Shown: positions 18,370 through 28,995, counted from the stretch's first letter. The stretch is 64,000 bases of DNA from CAVRZY01 sp963725415 (GCA_963725415.1 CAVRZY010000106.1:9220-73219), one strand, 5' to 3'. A program made the numbers and translations. Notes: generated by a model from the letters alone, not told the origin.

Positions 18370-20176
18370 GTGAAACAATTCGCCATTGTTCCGTTCACGC
18401 TGTTTCTGCTGGGCTGCTCCCAGACCAAACCGGAGAGGAAACCGGAGGCCGTCAGCGGGGCACCGGAATTCCTCAGGGTGTACAACGAGCTGGACCAGCG
18501 GCTCAGCACCGTGGCGGCGGAGGCCAACTGGAAGGCCTCCACCGATGTGACGGAGGAGCACACCGGCGAGCGCATCGGGGCCGAGACTGCACTGGCGACG
18601 TTCCGCGGAAGCCGTTACGTGATCGAGAGCAGCCGGAAGTTCCTGGGGCTGAAGCAGTCGCTGAGCGACCTGGAATTCCGCCAGCTCGACAAGATTCTGC
18701 TGAACGCAGCGGAATCCCCGGGCACTATCCCGGAGATCGTTCAGGCGCGGGTCGAAGGGGAAGCGCACGCCAGCGCGATCCTGGATGGTTTCAGTTTCTG
18801 CCTGGAGCGCAAGGGCGACAAATGCGTCAAGCTCACCAACCCCAACGAGATCGACGACGCGCTGCTGAAGTCGCGGAACCTGGCCGAGCGGGAGAAGATC
18901 TGGGAGCTGTCCAAGCAAACCGGCCCGGCGCTCAAGAAACCTCTGGCGGAACTCCGCGACCTGCGCAATCGCGTCTCCACAGAGCTGGGGTACTCCTCGT
19001 ATTTCCATTTGCAGGTGGCCGATTACGGCATGAGCGTCGCCGAGATGATGCAACTCATGGACAACACAGTCCGCGATGTCGGCGCCGCTTTACCAACAGT
19101 TGCACCTGTACGCGCGGCGGAAACTGGCGGAGCGATACCAGCAGCCGGCGCCCAAACGAATTCCGGCGCATTGGCTGACGAACCGCTGGGGGCAGGAGTG
19201 GCCGGGGTTGGTGGAATCGGCCGACCTGGACGACCTGTTCCGGGGGAAATCCGCCGAGTGGATCGTCCGGCAGGGGGAGCGATTCTACACCTCGCTGGGC
19301 CTGCCCGCGCTGCCGATGAGCTTCTGGCAGAAGTCGGACCTGTACCAGCTTCCCTCCGACGCCAGGAGGAAGAAGAACACGCACGCCTCGGCGTGGCACA
19401 TCGACCTGGATGGGGATGTGCGAAGCCTGATGAACGTGACGCCGAACTTCCGGTGGTTTGAGACCAGCCACCACGAACTGGGGCACATTTACTACTATCT
19501 GGCGTATTCCAACCCGCGAGTGCCGATGGTGCTGCGGGAAGGCGCCAACCGGGCGTTCCACGAGGCAGTCGGAGATTTGATCTCGATTGCGGCGCGCCAG
19601 GAGCCGTATCTTCGGCAGATCGGCCTGTTGCCGGCAGACCGCCAGATCGATGAAACGCAGTGGCTGCTCAGCGAGGCACTGGACAGCGCGGTGGTGTTTG
19701 TGCCTTGGTCGGCGGGCGTGATGACCCACTTCGAGCACGAGCTGTACGAGCGCAAGTTGCCGGCGGACCAGTTCAACCAGCGGTGGTGGGAACTGGTGGG
19801 GCGGTACCAGGGCATCGACCCGCCCCGGCCCCGCGGGGAGGAGTTTTGCGACGCCTGCACCAAGACGCACATCATCGACGACCCCGCGCAGTATTACGAC
19901 TACGCCATGGCCTCGCTGATCAAGTACCAGTTACATGACTACATCGCGCGCAAGATCCTCAAGCAGGATCCGCACCGATGCAATTACTACGGAAACAGAG
20001 AGGTGGGCAGGTGGTTGTGGGACCTGCTCAGCCCGGGAGCGACGCGGGACTGGCGGCAGGCCATCAGGGAGAAAACCGGCGAAGAGATCAGCTCGCGCGC
20101 CCTGCTGGAATACTTCCGCCCGCTGCACGAATACCTGGCGAAGGAGAACGGAGGCGAGGCGGCGGGGTGGGAGTAG
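18370..20176 (+). CDS. M2-family (ACE-like) peptidase lipoprotein, one frameshift
   Basis: Zinc dipeptidyl carboxypeptidase of the angiotensin-converting-enzyme family. The N-terminus MKQFAIVPFTLFLLGCSQ is a lipoprotein signal with lipobox LLGC, so the protein should be anchored outside the inner membrane. The zinc motif is HELGH (in SHHELGHIYYY), with the downstream EAVGDL glutamate ligand. The gene is read in two frames that meet at about 19081; removing one G there (GTCGGCGCCG to GTCGCGCCG) restores NTVRDVAPLYQQLHLYARRK, the expected family sequence. The reconstructed protein is about 600 residues. A PfkB kinase starts 6 bp after the stop. Confidence 0.88.
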
Positions 20177-20182
20177 GACGAG

Positions 20183-21076
20183 ATGACCATCGTCAGCATC
20201 GGCGAGATCCTGTGGGACGTTTTCGAGCGTGGCGAACATCTGGGCGGCGCACCCTTCAACTTTGCGGCGCACGCTGCACGGCTTCATCACACGGTGTTCT
20301 TTGTCAGCGCGGTGGGAGTGGACGAACGAGGCCGGCTGGCGCTGGAGCGCGCCGCAGAACTGGGTCTTTCGACGCGTTACATCCGGCGCGTTCCCGAACA
20401 GGGGACCGGGGTGGTGAGCGTGGCTGTGGATCCGGCCGGCCAACCCAGCTTCACCATCCACCGCCCGGCCGCGTATGACTTTCCGAGACTCTCCGCCGAG
20501 GACTTACAGGAACTCTGCGCGCAGCGACCCGACTGGATCTATTTCGGGACGCTGCACCAGATGAGTGGTGAAGCCAGGGAGTTGAGCAGGAGGTTGATGG
20601 AGGCCAGCCCGCGCGCGCGTCGTTGCTATGACGTCAACTTGCGCGTCAATTCTTACGAACCTGCGCTGGTGCGAGAACTGATGGGGCTGGCCACGCTGGT
20701 CAAGCTGAATGAGGAGGAAGCGCGCTTGACCGAGCAAATGTTCGGCCGGTCACCGAGATCGCTGGAGCAGTTTTGCAGGAGCTTTGCGAGAGAGTTCGGC
20801 TGGGAAGGGGCTTGCGTGACGCGGGGCGCGCAAGGTTGCGCGTTGTTGTTGGGAGGAGAGTATCTGGAGGCGCCCGGCTATCAGGTCCAGGTGGCGGACA
20901 CCGTGGGCGCGGGAGACGCCTTCGCAGCCGCTCTCATCCACGGATTGGAGGCCGGTTGGGGCGCGCTGGAAATCGCGGATTTCGCCAACCGGGTGGGCGC
21001 CCTGGTAGCCAGTCGCAGCGGGGCAATTCCGGCGTGGACGATGGAAGAGGTCCGGGCACTGTCGAGAGAAGCGTGA
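20183..21076 (+). CDS. PfkB-family carbohydrate kinase
   Basis: 297 residues of the ribokinase/fructokinase superfamily. The start MTIVSIGEILWDVFERGEHLGGAPFN resembles bacterial fructokinases, including the GGAPFN sugar-binding segment. The PfkB signature DTVGAGDAFAAALIHG carries the catalytic Asp near the C-terminus. Fructose or a related sugar is a reasonable guess, but substrate assignment needs biochemistry. It probably shares a transcript with the M2 peptidase upstream and is convergent with the matrixin gene, 6 bp away. Confidence 0.88.
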   Translation: MTIVSIGEILWDVFERGEHLGGAPFNFAAHAARLHHTVFFVSAVGVDERGRLALERAAELGLSTRYIRRVPEQGTGVVSVAVDPAGQPSFTIHRPAAYDFPRLSAEDLQELCAQRPDWIYFGTLHQMSGEARELSRRLMEASPRARRCYDVNLRVNSYEPALVRELMGLATLVKLNEEEARLTEQMFGRSPRSLEQFCRSFAREFGWEGACVTRGAQGCALLLGGEYLEAPGYQVQVADTVGAGDAFAAALIHGLEAGWGALEIADFANRVGALVASRSGAIPAWTMEEVRALSREA

Positions 21077-21082
21077 GTCGAG

Positions 21083-22738
21083 CTAGGAGCGTTTTACTCG
21101 GGTAATCACCACGGAGCGCCAGCCTACGTTGCCGGCGGCGTCGCGGGCGCGAATGGTGATGGTGTTGGCGCCCTCACGCAGAGGGAGTTCGGGGGTAGTC
21201 CAAAGGGAGGTCCCCTGGGCCGAGCCTGAAGCGCCGGTGGAATCGGACCAGGTGACCTGGACCACGCCCACGTTGTCGGTGGCACTACCCCGCAGGCTGA
21301 TGGTCGAGGCGTAGGTGAGGACGCTGGTGGAGGCCGGCCAGAGGATGGTGAGCGAAGGCGCCACGCTGTCGGTGCTTCTGGGTGGAGACGGTGACGAGGG
21401 CGGCTGCGGCGTGGGATTGCTGGGCGGCTGAGCCGGCGGGGTAGCGGGCGGCTGAGCCGGCGGGTTGCTGGGCGGTTGGGGCGCGGGATTGTCGGTCGGC
21501 TTGGGTGAGGGACTGTCCAAACTGGTGAGGGCGGCGTAGAGTTCGCGAATCGCAGCCACGTCGTCCCCACTCAAGCTGTCCACTCGGCGATAGTACGGGT
21601 ACATGACCGTGCCGGGCCTATCGGAGTGGCCGAGGCCCAGGGCGTGTCCGGCTTCGTGGAGAGCCACGCTGAACAGGTCGGTGCCGTCCAGCATGTCCCA
21701 GAGCTCGTCATCGTCGAAGTGCAGGTCGCCGGCAATGGATTCAGGGTTGGGCGGGGCTGGATAGAAGGTGTGAGCCAGCACCTTGCCGCGGCCATCGAAG
21801 GGAAAAGGATCGCCGTGAGCCCCGCCGGCAAACAAGACGTTCAGCGTACGCGGAGCGGCCTGGCTGTCAGCCGAAGTAAAGGTGAGCTTGACGTACCTGG
21901 CCCACTCCCCGAGCGCCCGGAGGACTTCCGAGCGGGCCTGATCGGGCGACACTCGACTGGGGAGCTTCTCGAAGAAATACCCGAGCTGGGCGGCATTCTG
22001 GCCGGGGCCGTCCCAACCTTCGCCGACTCTGGCGACGTATTGACCTACCAGGCCGTAGGACGTGCTTGCGCCCCGGCAGGCCTGGACGCGCAGTCCGTTG
22101 ACCAGATCGTCGGAAGCCGGGAAGATGTAGGCCACCTCATCCCACTCCGCCAGGGGCGTGACGCGGTCCGGCGCCCCTTCGACTAGCAACTGGTTGGGGA
22201 GCAGGTCGGGGTGCTCGCGAATCTCCAGCCGATGCTCGCGCACCAAGGCCCGTGCCTCCTCCAGGTCTACGTCGGGGTGGAACTCAACCAGAAAGGCTGC
22301 GGACAGCGGGTGGTCGGTCGCGGCGGGCAGGTTGTCAGCAGTGGTAGCAGCGTCGCGCGGTGTAGCGGAGATGGTTTGCGCCAGCAGGGGGTCAGTTTGT
22401 CCTGAAAGCGCAAGCGGCCCGCCCAGCGGAGGTCCAGGCCCTCCAGGCGCGGTTCCCCCTCAGCGGCGATCAGAAAGCCGTAGTCGGGGACATAGTCGAG
22501 GATGGTAGCGCCCCGGCGTTCGAGCCTCCGCGAGCTGTTCGGCCTGTGGGGCGCGGCGGAATTGCAGCAGGATGTGGGAGCGGCTGGAGGCGCGCCGCTT
22601 CCCCGGCTGCGCCATATAGTCCGCCAGATCCTCTGTGGTCTCGATCCGCCTGGTCTTTAAGTGGAGCGGGTCTTCGGCCGCCAGGAAAGCAGCCGGGAGT
22701 AGCCACAGGAGAACGAGACGGACGCGATTACTACTCAC
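21083..22738 (-). CDS. Secreted matrixin-type metalloprotease, two frameshifts
   Basis: The catalytic domain carries HEAGHALGLGHSD, the HExxHxxGxxH zinc motif of metzincins, followed by VMYPYY as the Met-turn. Then come a Pro/Gln/Ser-rich linker (PPSNPPAQPPATPP) and a C-terminal Ig-like domain (SLRGSATDNVGVVQVTWS). The N-terminus is recovered by two frame changes. A signal peptide begins at 22738 (MSSNRVRLVLLWLLPAAFL); the frame shifts near 22510 and again near 22397, where a C5 run would need six C. The restored propeptide joins ALVREHRLEIREHPDLL. The protein is predicted to be extracellular, about 550 residues. Confidence 0.83.
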
Positions 22739-22805
22739 ATAATCGCTTATCGAATCGCTAGAGATCTTTTTGACCCAAAATGCACCTATTGACTGGAATC
22801 GTTCG

Positions 22806-25270
22806 ATGACGAAGCGAGCGCTGTGTCTTCTCTTGTGGATAGGGTGTCTCTGGCCTCTGGCGGCGGGAAGAGTGAGACTGCAAAACGGCTCTCTCGTCCT
22901 CGGGCAGGAACGATTCGTAATCCGCGGCGTGGCCTACTCAAACGTGCCCATTGGGCAGTGGCCGGGGAGCAGCCTGCCTTCGATTCCTTGCCTGTTCGCT
23001 CGAGACCTGCCCTTAATCGCCGCGCTGGGCGCCAACACCCTCAGGACCTACGCACTGCTTCCGGAGGGGGACAACGTCTTTGTGCCGCTGCTGGAGTCCA
23101 CGGGACTGTATTGGCTGGCGGGCTTCCCGCTGGACCGGTTTTACGATCCGTCGCGGACGATCACTTCGCAGAAGGAGCGAATTCTCCAGGCATTCCGAGA
23201 CTACGCGGGGAGATTCCGGGGCCAGGCGAGGCTGATTGGTTATGTGTTCGGCAACGAAGTGGCCAGGGATTACAGCCGCAAATTAGCGGGATCGCCGGCA
23301 GAATTCTACGCACTGTTGGAGGAAGCGGTGGGGATACTGCGAGAACTGGAGCCGGAAGAGACGCCGTTGCTCACAACAGCGGTCAGCGATCTAAGCGAGT
23401 TGACGCGACAGCCTGCTGGGCTTTCGTTCTGGTCCTGGAACGCCTACCCCGGAGTGAGTTTTTTCGGGTTGCTGGAGGAGGCGCGGCGGAGATCCACCAG
23501 ACCGGTCCTGATCTCGGAGTACGGCGTGGATGCGTTTGACCAGGGAATCCGGCAGGAGAACGAGCTGGCCCAGGCGGAGGCCGCTCTGACGCTGACGCGA
23601 GAGATCCAACTTGCGAGTTGGTTGCTGGGCAGTGTTTACGCCGGCTTCGTGGATGAATGGTGGAGGGGAGGTGATCCCAACCTGCATCTAGCCGGCGGCG
23701 CCACCCATTCGGGGTTTCCCGACGGTTTTCGAAACGAGGCTTGGTTTGGGATTTTTCGGGCTACGGCGACCGAGCAGCCTGGGCTGGACAGCCTGCGCCC
23801 ACGAGCGGTGTCTGTGATTCTGGCGGGGCTGTGGGGAGGCCGTTCTCCTGCCGTGTGGAGGGAACCGGAGTCCCCGCGCCTGTCGGTTCTGGTGAACGCC
23901 GCCTCCGGCGCCGAGTCTGCCTCTCCCGGAGCGCTGGTGCGCTTGACCGGCAAGAGCCTGCTCGAACCTGCTTCGTCCTATGCGGACGATGCCTGGCCGT
24001 TCCAGATGGCAGGGACGTGCCTGTGCGTGGGCGGCTCGCCAGCGCGGCTGGGTTCAGTCTCCCCGGAGGAGCTGAGCGCGCAAATCCCGTGGGAGGCGGA
24101 GGTGGGAGACCGCAAAGCGGTGTTTTTCAGGGCCGGCTTGGCGAGCAATGTTCTGCCCGTCCGCCTACGGCCGTACGCGCCCGGGATTTTTTCGGGGGCA
24201 GTGCTGCGCGCCGGGCTGGGCTGTTCCGTCAGCGTGCAGAATGGAGCCCGCGCGGGCGAGGCGCTGGAGGTATATGCCACCGGGTTGGGACCTCCGGGCG
24301 GCGTGCCCGAGGCCTTGCTCAACGGCGTCCCTGCTCGCGTGCTCTATGCGGGGCTGCTGGCGGGCGCTGTGGGGATTCACCAGGTCAACGTCGTGGTGCC
24401 TCCGGATGTGGCGCCCGTATTGAGCGCCGGGCTGGAGCTTCGCGTGGGCGGAACCAGCAGCAACCTCTATCCGCTGAGCATTGCAGGTCCGACTGACAGA
24501 CTCGCTGTCGCGCTGCGGTGCTCCCAGACGGAGATCCTGTTGCAGGCCGGCGGTGAGTGGCGGTCCGTGGAAGTGGACGTGGAAGGGGTGAACGGCTTCT
24601 GCGGCGCGGTGTTTTTCGAGGCCCTCAACCTGCCGGAGGGGATCTCCTTCCGCATCCCGGTGGGGATGGTCGGGCGAAGAGTGCCCCTGGCTGTGCGGGC
24701 GGCGGCGGGCACCCCGGCCCTGGAAAACCGTTCGTTCCGCTTGATGGGCTATGGAGGCGGGGTCTCCAGCGGCGAACTGGCTCTCCGGTTGACGGTCTTA
24801 CCCAGCCAGGGGGACATCCCGGTTCGGGTCATCTCGGGCGGTTACAGATCGACGCCGCTGGCGCGGTTTGACTGGAACAATCGCACTCTGTTCTCGACCA
24901 TCGGCGGCGGCCCGGGCGGGGGATCAATGTGCTCAGTGTGGATCCGATGACGGGCGTGCTGTCGGCAGTGAGCAGTTTCGACACCTGGGGAGATGAGAAA
25001 GCCTCGGCAGCGCTGGTGACTTATCTGTCCTCCCTGCCGAACGGGACCGTCGCGTTGTTCGCGGTTGCCGACGAGGCTTCTTACCGATTGAGCCAGGCGG
25101 CCAAAGCGGCCATAGCCATCTGGTTCGGCAGCCGGTACATCCAGCAGTTGGGCTATCAGCACTCCTGGGCTTTGATCGGTCGCAAGGGCTTCCCGGCGCC
25201 GATCGCCGAAGCGGCCCAGCCCGACCGGCAGGTGGTGCTGGAGCGCATCCTGACGCTGCCGACGCCATAA
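22806..25270 (+). CDS. Exported TIM-barrel / TIGR03437 / ILEI-domain fusion, one frameshift
   Basis: About 820 residues. A signal peptide starts at ATG 22806 (MTKRALCLLLWIGCLW). Residues ~25-330 resemble a glycoside-hydrolase-like TIM barrel: GYVFGNEVARDYS carries a Glu after Asn, and PVLISEYGVDAFD carries the second Glu. A TIGR03437-like Solibacter domain follows (VLVNAASGAESASPGALVRL, YATGLGPPGG, QVNVVVPPDVAP). The last ~115 residues match the interleukin-like EMT inducer (ILEI/FAM3) fold, with GINVLSVDPMTG, FDTW and a long ALFAVADEAS core. The frame breaks at a G5 run (24918-24922); one added G restores GGxGINVLSVD. ILEI domains bind carbohydrate in other proteins, so a glycan-active secreted enzyme is inferred. 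Confidence 0.75.
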
Positions 25271-25306
25271 GGGAACTCCAACGCCAGACTACGGGGTTTG
25301 TGGGAC

Positions 25307-25336
25307 TTGATTGCTTCCCGGCGCCACGTTTATACT
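25307..25336 (+). promoter_or_regulatory. Sigma70-like promoter
   Basis: TTGATT at 25307-25312 and TATACT at 25331-25336, spaced by 18 bp, 37 bp before the ATG at 25374. The boxes fit the housekeeping consensus well, but promoter calls by eye are uncertain. Confidence 0.4.
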
Positions 25337-25373
25337 GGCATTTTCTTCCATCCTCCGGGTGAGGACGGTTTCC

Positions 25374-25646
25374 ATGGCGCTCAGAAACGAGTTCGATCCC
25401 GACGCTCCCCAGCGGGAGGCGGCGGTGTTCTACGGACTGTTTCTGCGCGGCCACTCACCGGAGTCGTTGCGTGAGGACATCGATGTCCCCAGGACCGTGC
25501 TGCGAAAGTGGATGAGGTCGCCGGTGTTTGAATCCTCATTCCGGCAGTCGCTGCGGCGCCTGTACCGCTACCGCAAGCTGGTGCTGGCGATCTTCGATGA
25601 ACTGGTGTGCAGCGAGAGGAACCAAAGCCGGTTCCGGTTGCAGTAG
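25374..25646 (+). CDS. Small HTH-like protein of unknown function
   Basis: 90 residues, starting MALRNEFDPDAPQREAAVFY. The segment SPESLREDIDVPRTVLRKWM looks like a helix-turn-helix (skip to recognition helix LRKWM), and the C-terminal half is rich in Arg (SLRRLYRYRKLVLAI), so nucleic-acid binding is plausible. I do not recognise a named family. A good sigma70-like promoter precedes it, and the exported methyltransferase gene starts 16 bp downstream, suggesting a short operon. Confidence 0.6.
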   Translation: MALRNEFDPDAPQREAAVFYGLFLRGHSPESLREDIDVPRTVLRKWMRSPVFESSFRQSLRRLYRYRKLVLAIFDELVCSERNQSRFRLQ

Positions 25647-25662
25647 ACTGCCTTTGACCGGC

Positions 25663-26232
25663 ATGCGGTCTCGAGCCACCATCTCCTCGCTGGCATTCTA
25701 CATAAGCCTGGGCGCAGTCTGTGCCCAGCAGCAGGGGCCTCCGCCGCAAGTTGCCATCCGCGCTCCCTATGTGCGCACGCCGCCGGAAGTTGTTCGCGAG
25801 ATGTTGAAGCTGGCGAAGGTGAACAGGAACGATGTGGTCTACGATCTGGGTTGCGGCGATGGCCGCATTGTTATCGCCGCGGTGCGGGAATTCGGCGCGC
25901 GGGGCGTGGGAATAGACGTGGAAGCCGAGCGCATCAGGGAAGCACGAGCGAACGCGCGCAAGGCCGGCGTGGCGGACCGGGTCGAGTTCCGGCAGCAGGA
26001 TCTTTTCGAGGCCGACATCAGCGAGGCCACGGTGGTTACGCTCTACCTGCTGCGGGACGTGAACCTGGAGCTTCGGCCAAAGCTGTTGCGCGAGCTCAAA
26101 CCAGGGACGCGGATCGTCTCGCACAGCTTCGACATGGGCGACTGGAAGCCCGACAAGGAGCTTCAGGTGAACGGGAGCAAGCTGTACTACTGGGTGGTTC
26201 CGGAAAAGGCTTCCTCTCGGTTCCGCCCATAG
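25663..26232 (+). CDS. Exported class I SAM methyltransferase
   Basis: 189 residues. A hydrophobic leader (SSLAFYISLGAVCAQQ) with a likely cleavage site is followed by a compact Rossmann methyltransferase: motif I VVYDLGCGDGRIVIAA, acidic loop GVGIDVEAERI, and motif VTLYLLRDVNLELRPKLL. The same motif set occurs in lysine-methyltransferase-like proteins of DOT1/YggB-type annotation. An apparently exported SAM-dependent enzyme is unusual because SAM is cytoplasmic; the leader may instead be a membrane anchor. Target unknown. The ATG at 25663 is chosen because it directly precedes the leader. Confidence 0.75.
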   Translation: MRSRATISSLAFYISLGAVCAQQQGPPPQVAIRAPYVRTPPEVVREMLKLAKVNRNDVVYDLGCGDGRIVIAAVREFGARGVGIDVEAERIREARANARKAGVADRVEFRQQDLFEADISEATVVTLYLLRDVNLELRPKLLRELKPGTRIVSHSFDMGDWKPDKELQVNGSKLYYWVVPEKASSRFRP

Positions 26233-26267
26233 TCAGCGGGCCCGGCTCTTCCGCGTCCTTTCCCGTT

Positions 26268-26529
26268 GGCCGGCGAGCCGCCGTACAAGATGGGATGGCC
26301 AGGGTTCACCAACTGGCTGATGACCAGGCTGCTGACGGTCTCGGCGGTCTGCTGGACGGGGCTTCCCACCAGAGTCACCGGGGCTATGAATCCGGAAAGC
26401 GGCATCGAGACGAACTTGATGGGAATCGACCAGCGGGCGCAATCCACCAGGTTCTGGCTGGTCACATCGCTCCACTTGATGGGCGCGGTGGGGCAGCAGG
26501 AGAAGATGGCCAGCGGCTTGGCCCGCAGC
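26268..26529 (-). pseudogene. Remnant of an MttB-family methyltransferase, middle part
   Basis: About 262 bp that match the interior of the full MttB-family gene (about 30949-31214) at roughly 85-90% by eye. It encodes one open frame containing TSQNLVDCARWSIPIKFVSM and ending NPGHPILYGGSPA. There is no start, stop or flanking MttB sequence; similarity ends abruptly on both sides. At the equivalent of 30971 this remnant lacks the extra base that breaks the full copy, so it gives the correct local reading frame. Confidence 0.85.
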
Positions 26530-26677
26530 CGAACTCTGCGGATGCCTGCTCAGAGAGTGGGTGAGGAGCGCCTTCAGAGGGCTCTTCCAGGGGCAGAAAG
26601 TTTCGGTACGAACGTCTCGCGCCGAACGCAAGACCGGTGCGATCATGGATCGTGAGCAGGAGAACCGCTGAGCCTCA

Positions 26678-28094
26678 ATGACCGCCGCTGACATCGAGCA
26701 ACTCATTCGCAATGGCGAGTCCGAACGCCTGGAGTTCAAGAAGAGCACAGGCCAGCTCCATCGAGCCGCCGAGACGCTGTGTGCCTTCCTGAATGGGGAC
26801 GGCGGACAGGTGCTCATAGGTGTCTCTCCCTCCGGCAAGATTGTCGGGCAGCTTGTATCCGACCGCACTCTTCAGGACATTGCCCAAACTGTCCAACTGT
26901 TCGAACCGCCAGCGCCGGCCACAATTCACCGCATTCCGTTGCCCAACTCCTCACACCAGGTGGTGGTCCTGGAAACTGCATCTTCCGAACCGGCGCTGCC
27001 GTTCACCTATGACGGACGCCCCTACCAGCGCGTCGGCACGACGACCTCAGTGATGCCTCAGGAACGTTACCAGAGGCTCCTGCTGGAACGGGCGCATTCC
27101 ACGCACCGTTGGGAAAATACGCTTTCCGATATGGACGTCGCAGATCTGGATGAGGAGGAAGTTCTGCGGACCGTTCGTGTCGGCATCGCCGCTGGTAGAC
27201 TACCTGAGTCAACATCATCACTGGCCACTGACATTCTGGACCGTCTTGGGTTGCGGGTCGGCTGCCAACTGGTGAACGCAGCGGTTGTACTCTTTGGGAA
27301 GAGGTTCTTGCCCGACTATCCACAGTGTGAACTACGAATGGCACGTTTTCGCGGCACAACCAAGTCTGAGTTTCTCGACCAGCGCCAAGTGCACGGGCAT
27401 GCGATCCAGTTGCTGGGAGAGGCCGTGCAATTTCTTGGTCGGCACCTGCCCGTGGCAGGCCGCATCAAGCCTGGTGTCTTTGAACGTATAGATGAGCCGC
27501 TTTTTCCGAGCCTGGCCCTTCGAGAGGCTCTGGTAAATGCCTTCTGCCACCGCGACTACTCGGCATGCTGGCGGAGCGGTCAGTCTCGCGGTCTATGATG
27601 ATCGCCTCGAAATCTGGAGCGATGGCACCCTCCCACTGGGCCTTCGGATAGCGGATCTGAAGCGAGACCACCTCTCCCGTCCACGGAACCCACTGATTGC
27701 TGAGGTCTTTCACAGGCGCGGATTGGTGGAGCGCTGGGGCCGTGGCACGCAGAAGATCGTCGAACTGTGTGTGCAGGCCGGCCACCCGGAGCCAGAGTTC
27801 GTCGAAGAGGCTGGGGCGGTGGGAGTCCTGTTCTTCCCCAGTGGCTACGTGCCGCCACATAGGGTAGAGCACGACCTGACTTCACGACAACGAGAGATCC
27901 TGCTGGTCGTCTCCCGGAGGATGTCAATCGCCTTTCGAGAGATCCGGGCACAATTGGGGCAGGAGATCGCCGAGCGGACGCTCAGGGATGATCTGCTCCA
28001 TTTGAAGCGACTTGGCCTAATCGGCTCCAAGAGCCACGGGCGCGGGGCATTCTGGTTCCTTCAGAAGAGCGCCCGCAAAAATAGGGCGACATAA
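26678..28094 (+). CDS. AlbA_2/Schlafen-type ATP-binding protein, one frameshift
   Basis: About 470 residues. The N-terminal AlbA_2 (divergent AAA-4/Schlafen) domain shows ESERLEFKKSTGQLHRAAET and GGQVLIGVSPSGKIVGQL. The centre resembles GHKL-like ATP-binding helicase-family regulators, with ALREALVNAFCHRDYS followed by VYDDRLEIWSDGTLP and GLVERWGRGTQKIVELC. The C-terminus is a winged helix (LTSRQREILLVV...TLRDDLLHLKRLGLI). The frame changes at about 27562: dropping one base gives CHRDYSHAGGAVSLAV. Proteins of this class act as regulators or occur in defence-related islands. It lies opposite in strand to, and between, two MttB remnants, with its own terminator-like hairpin. Confidence 0.8.
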
Positions 28095-28134
28095 GGTGGA
28101 ATGAGGCGAAATCAATCGCCTTATTCCGCCTTAT
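28091..28134 (+). terminator. Long hairpin after the AlbA_2 gene
   Basis: ATAAGGTGGAATGAGGCGA (28091-28109) pairs with TCGCCTTATTCCGCCTTAT (28116-28134); 19 pairs including two G-U wobbles and a 6-base loop. It overlaps the stop codon region of the gene. No clear U-tract follows, so termination is inferred only from position and stem strength. Confidence 0.55.
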
Positions 28135-28175
28135 TCGAAGAGTCTCATTGGTCCCGCTGACTGTCGTTCACGTTG

Positions 28176-28553
28176 TTACCTCGCCGGCAGGGCCTCCATG
28201 CCGTGCCGCTGGGCTTCGTGCTGCATCAGGCGGGTCAACTCGGCCTTGGCTTCCTCGGGCAGCCGGGAGGGGGTGCAGGCCTCGATGAGGCGTGAGACCT
28301 CTCGGGCGGCGCGCTGTCTTAACGTCAAGCCGCCTTCCTTGAGCCAGCGGTCGCGGTTGGCGCGATCGATGACCGGGCCGGGGAAGGTGATCTCCTTGCG
28401 CAGGTGACGGCGGGTGTGGTCGGCGATCAGCAGGTGCTTCTCTCGCAGCAATTCCTCGAAAATGGGGAGGGCTGGGAAATCTTCCCGCGGCTCGATCTCA
28501 AGGCAGTGTAGCCCTGGGTGGGAAGTCCCGAGTGCGTGCCCATTTCCCCACAC
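28176..28553 (-). pseudogene. Remnant of an MttB-family methyltransferase, C-terminal part
   Basis: Encodes the C-terminal ~105 residues of an MttB-family protein, nearly identical to the end of the full copy: FPALPIFEELLREKHLLIAD and FPGPVIDRANRDRWLKEGG. Upstream the sequence jumps directly to a segment matching the full copy near 30838-30850 (TAGCCCTGGGTGGG), so about 190 bp are missing inside the remnant. Nothing further upstream matches. It is a 5'-truncated, internally deleted gene copy. Confidence 0.85.
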
Positions 28554-28575
28554 GCGGCCGAAGGGCGCAGCAACG

Positions 28576-28995
28576 CTACTCGTCGTGTGCGCTCAGGTAG
28601 AGATGACGGTCGTAGTCGATGACGGCAAGGCGGAACTTGTTCAGCCAGCCAATGCGGCCGAGAACGCTCCTCCGGAACCCAGGGTCTCTAGCGAAGAACA
28701 CAGTACTCAGAACCGGGTATCCGAGTACTTCTATGGTCACTTCGTGCCCGAATGTGTCGAAACCCTGCCCCATCGGCCCTTCCATCCTTTGCGGCTCCCC
28801 GTCTTCGATGGTCAGTCCCAGTTGTTCCCCGCACTCACGGTCAAACACACAGTACTGGGCCCCCGTGTCCAGCTTGGCTGTCCACTCTACCTCTTGGTTG
28901 CCGACCCGCAAGACAACCGGGATGGGGATGCCCCACAACACGTCCGCGTACTGGTGCCGCTCTCGGAACTCAAGCGAATACCGCAAGATCACCAA
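28576..28995 (-). CDS. Retropepsin-like aspartic protease
   Basis: 139 residues. A single-domain retroviral-type aspartyl protease fold is suggested by AKLDTGAQYCVFD near residue 40 (the D-T/S-G-A active-site motif; only one copy, so it should act as a dimer), then a flap-like segment and LGRIGWLNKFRLAVID near the end, which fits the second hydrophobic-Gly motif. It is the last gene of a three-gene cassette: its start overlaps the upstream gene by 7 bp. Substrate unknown; in such pairs the upstream small protein may be the partner. Confidence 0.7.
   Translation of the reverse strand: MVILRYSLEFRERHQYADVLWGIPIPVVLRVGNQEVEWTAKLDTGAQYCVFDRECGEQLGLTIEDGEPQRMEGPMGQGFDTFGHEVTIEVLGYPVLSTVFFARDPGFRRSVLGRIGWLNKFRLAVIDYDRHLYLSAHDE

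Noticed and set aside
26268..28553. Composite transposon bounded by the two MttB remnants
   Set aside because: The remnants represent different parts of the gene and no transposase or terminal inverted repeats were seen, so they are not matching end repeats.
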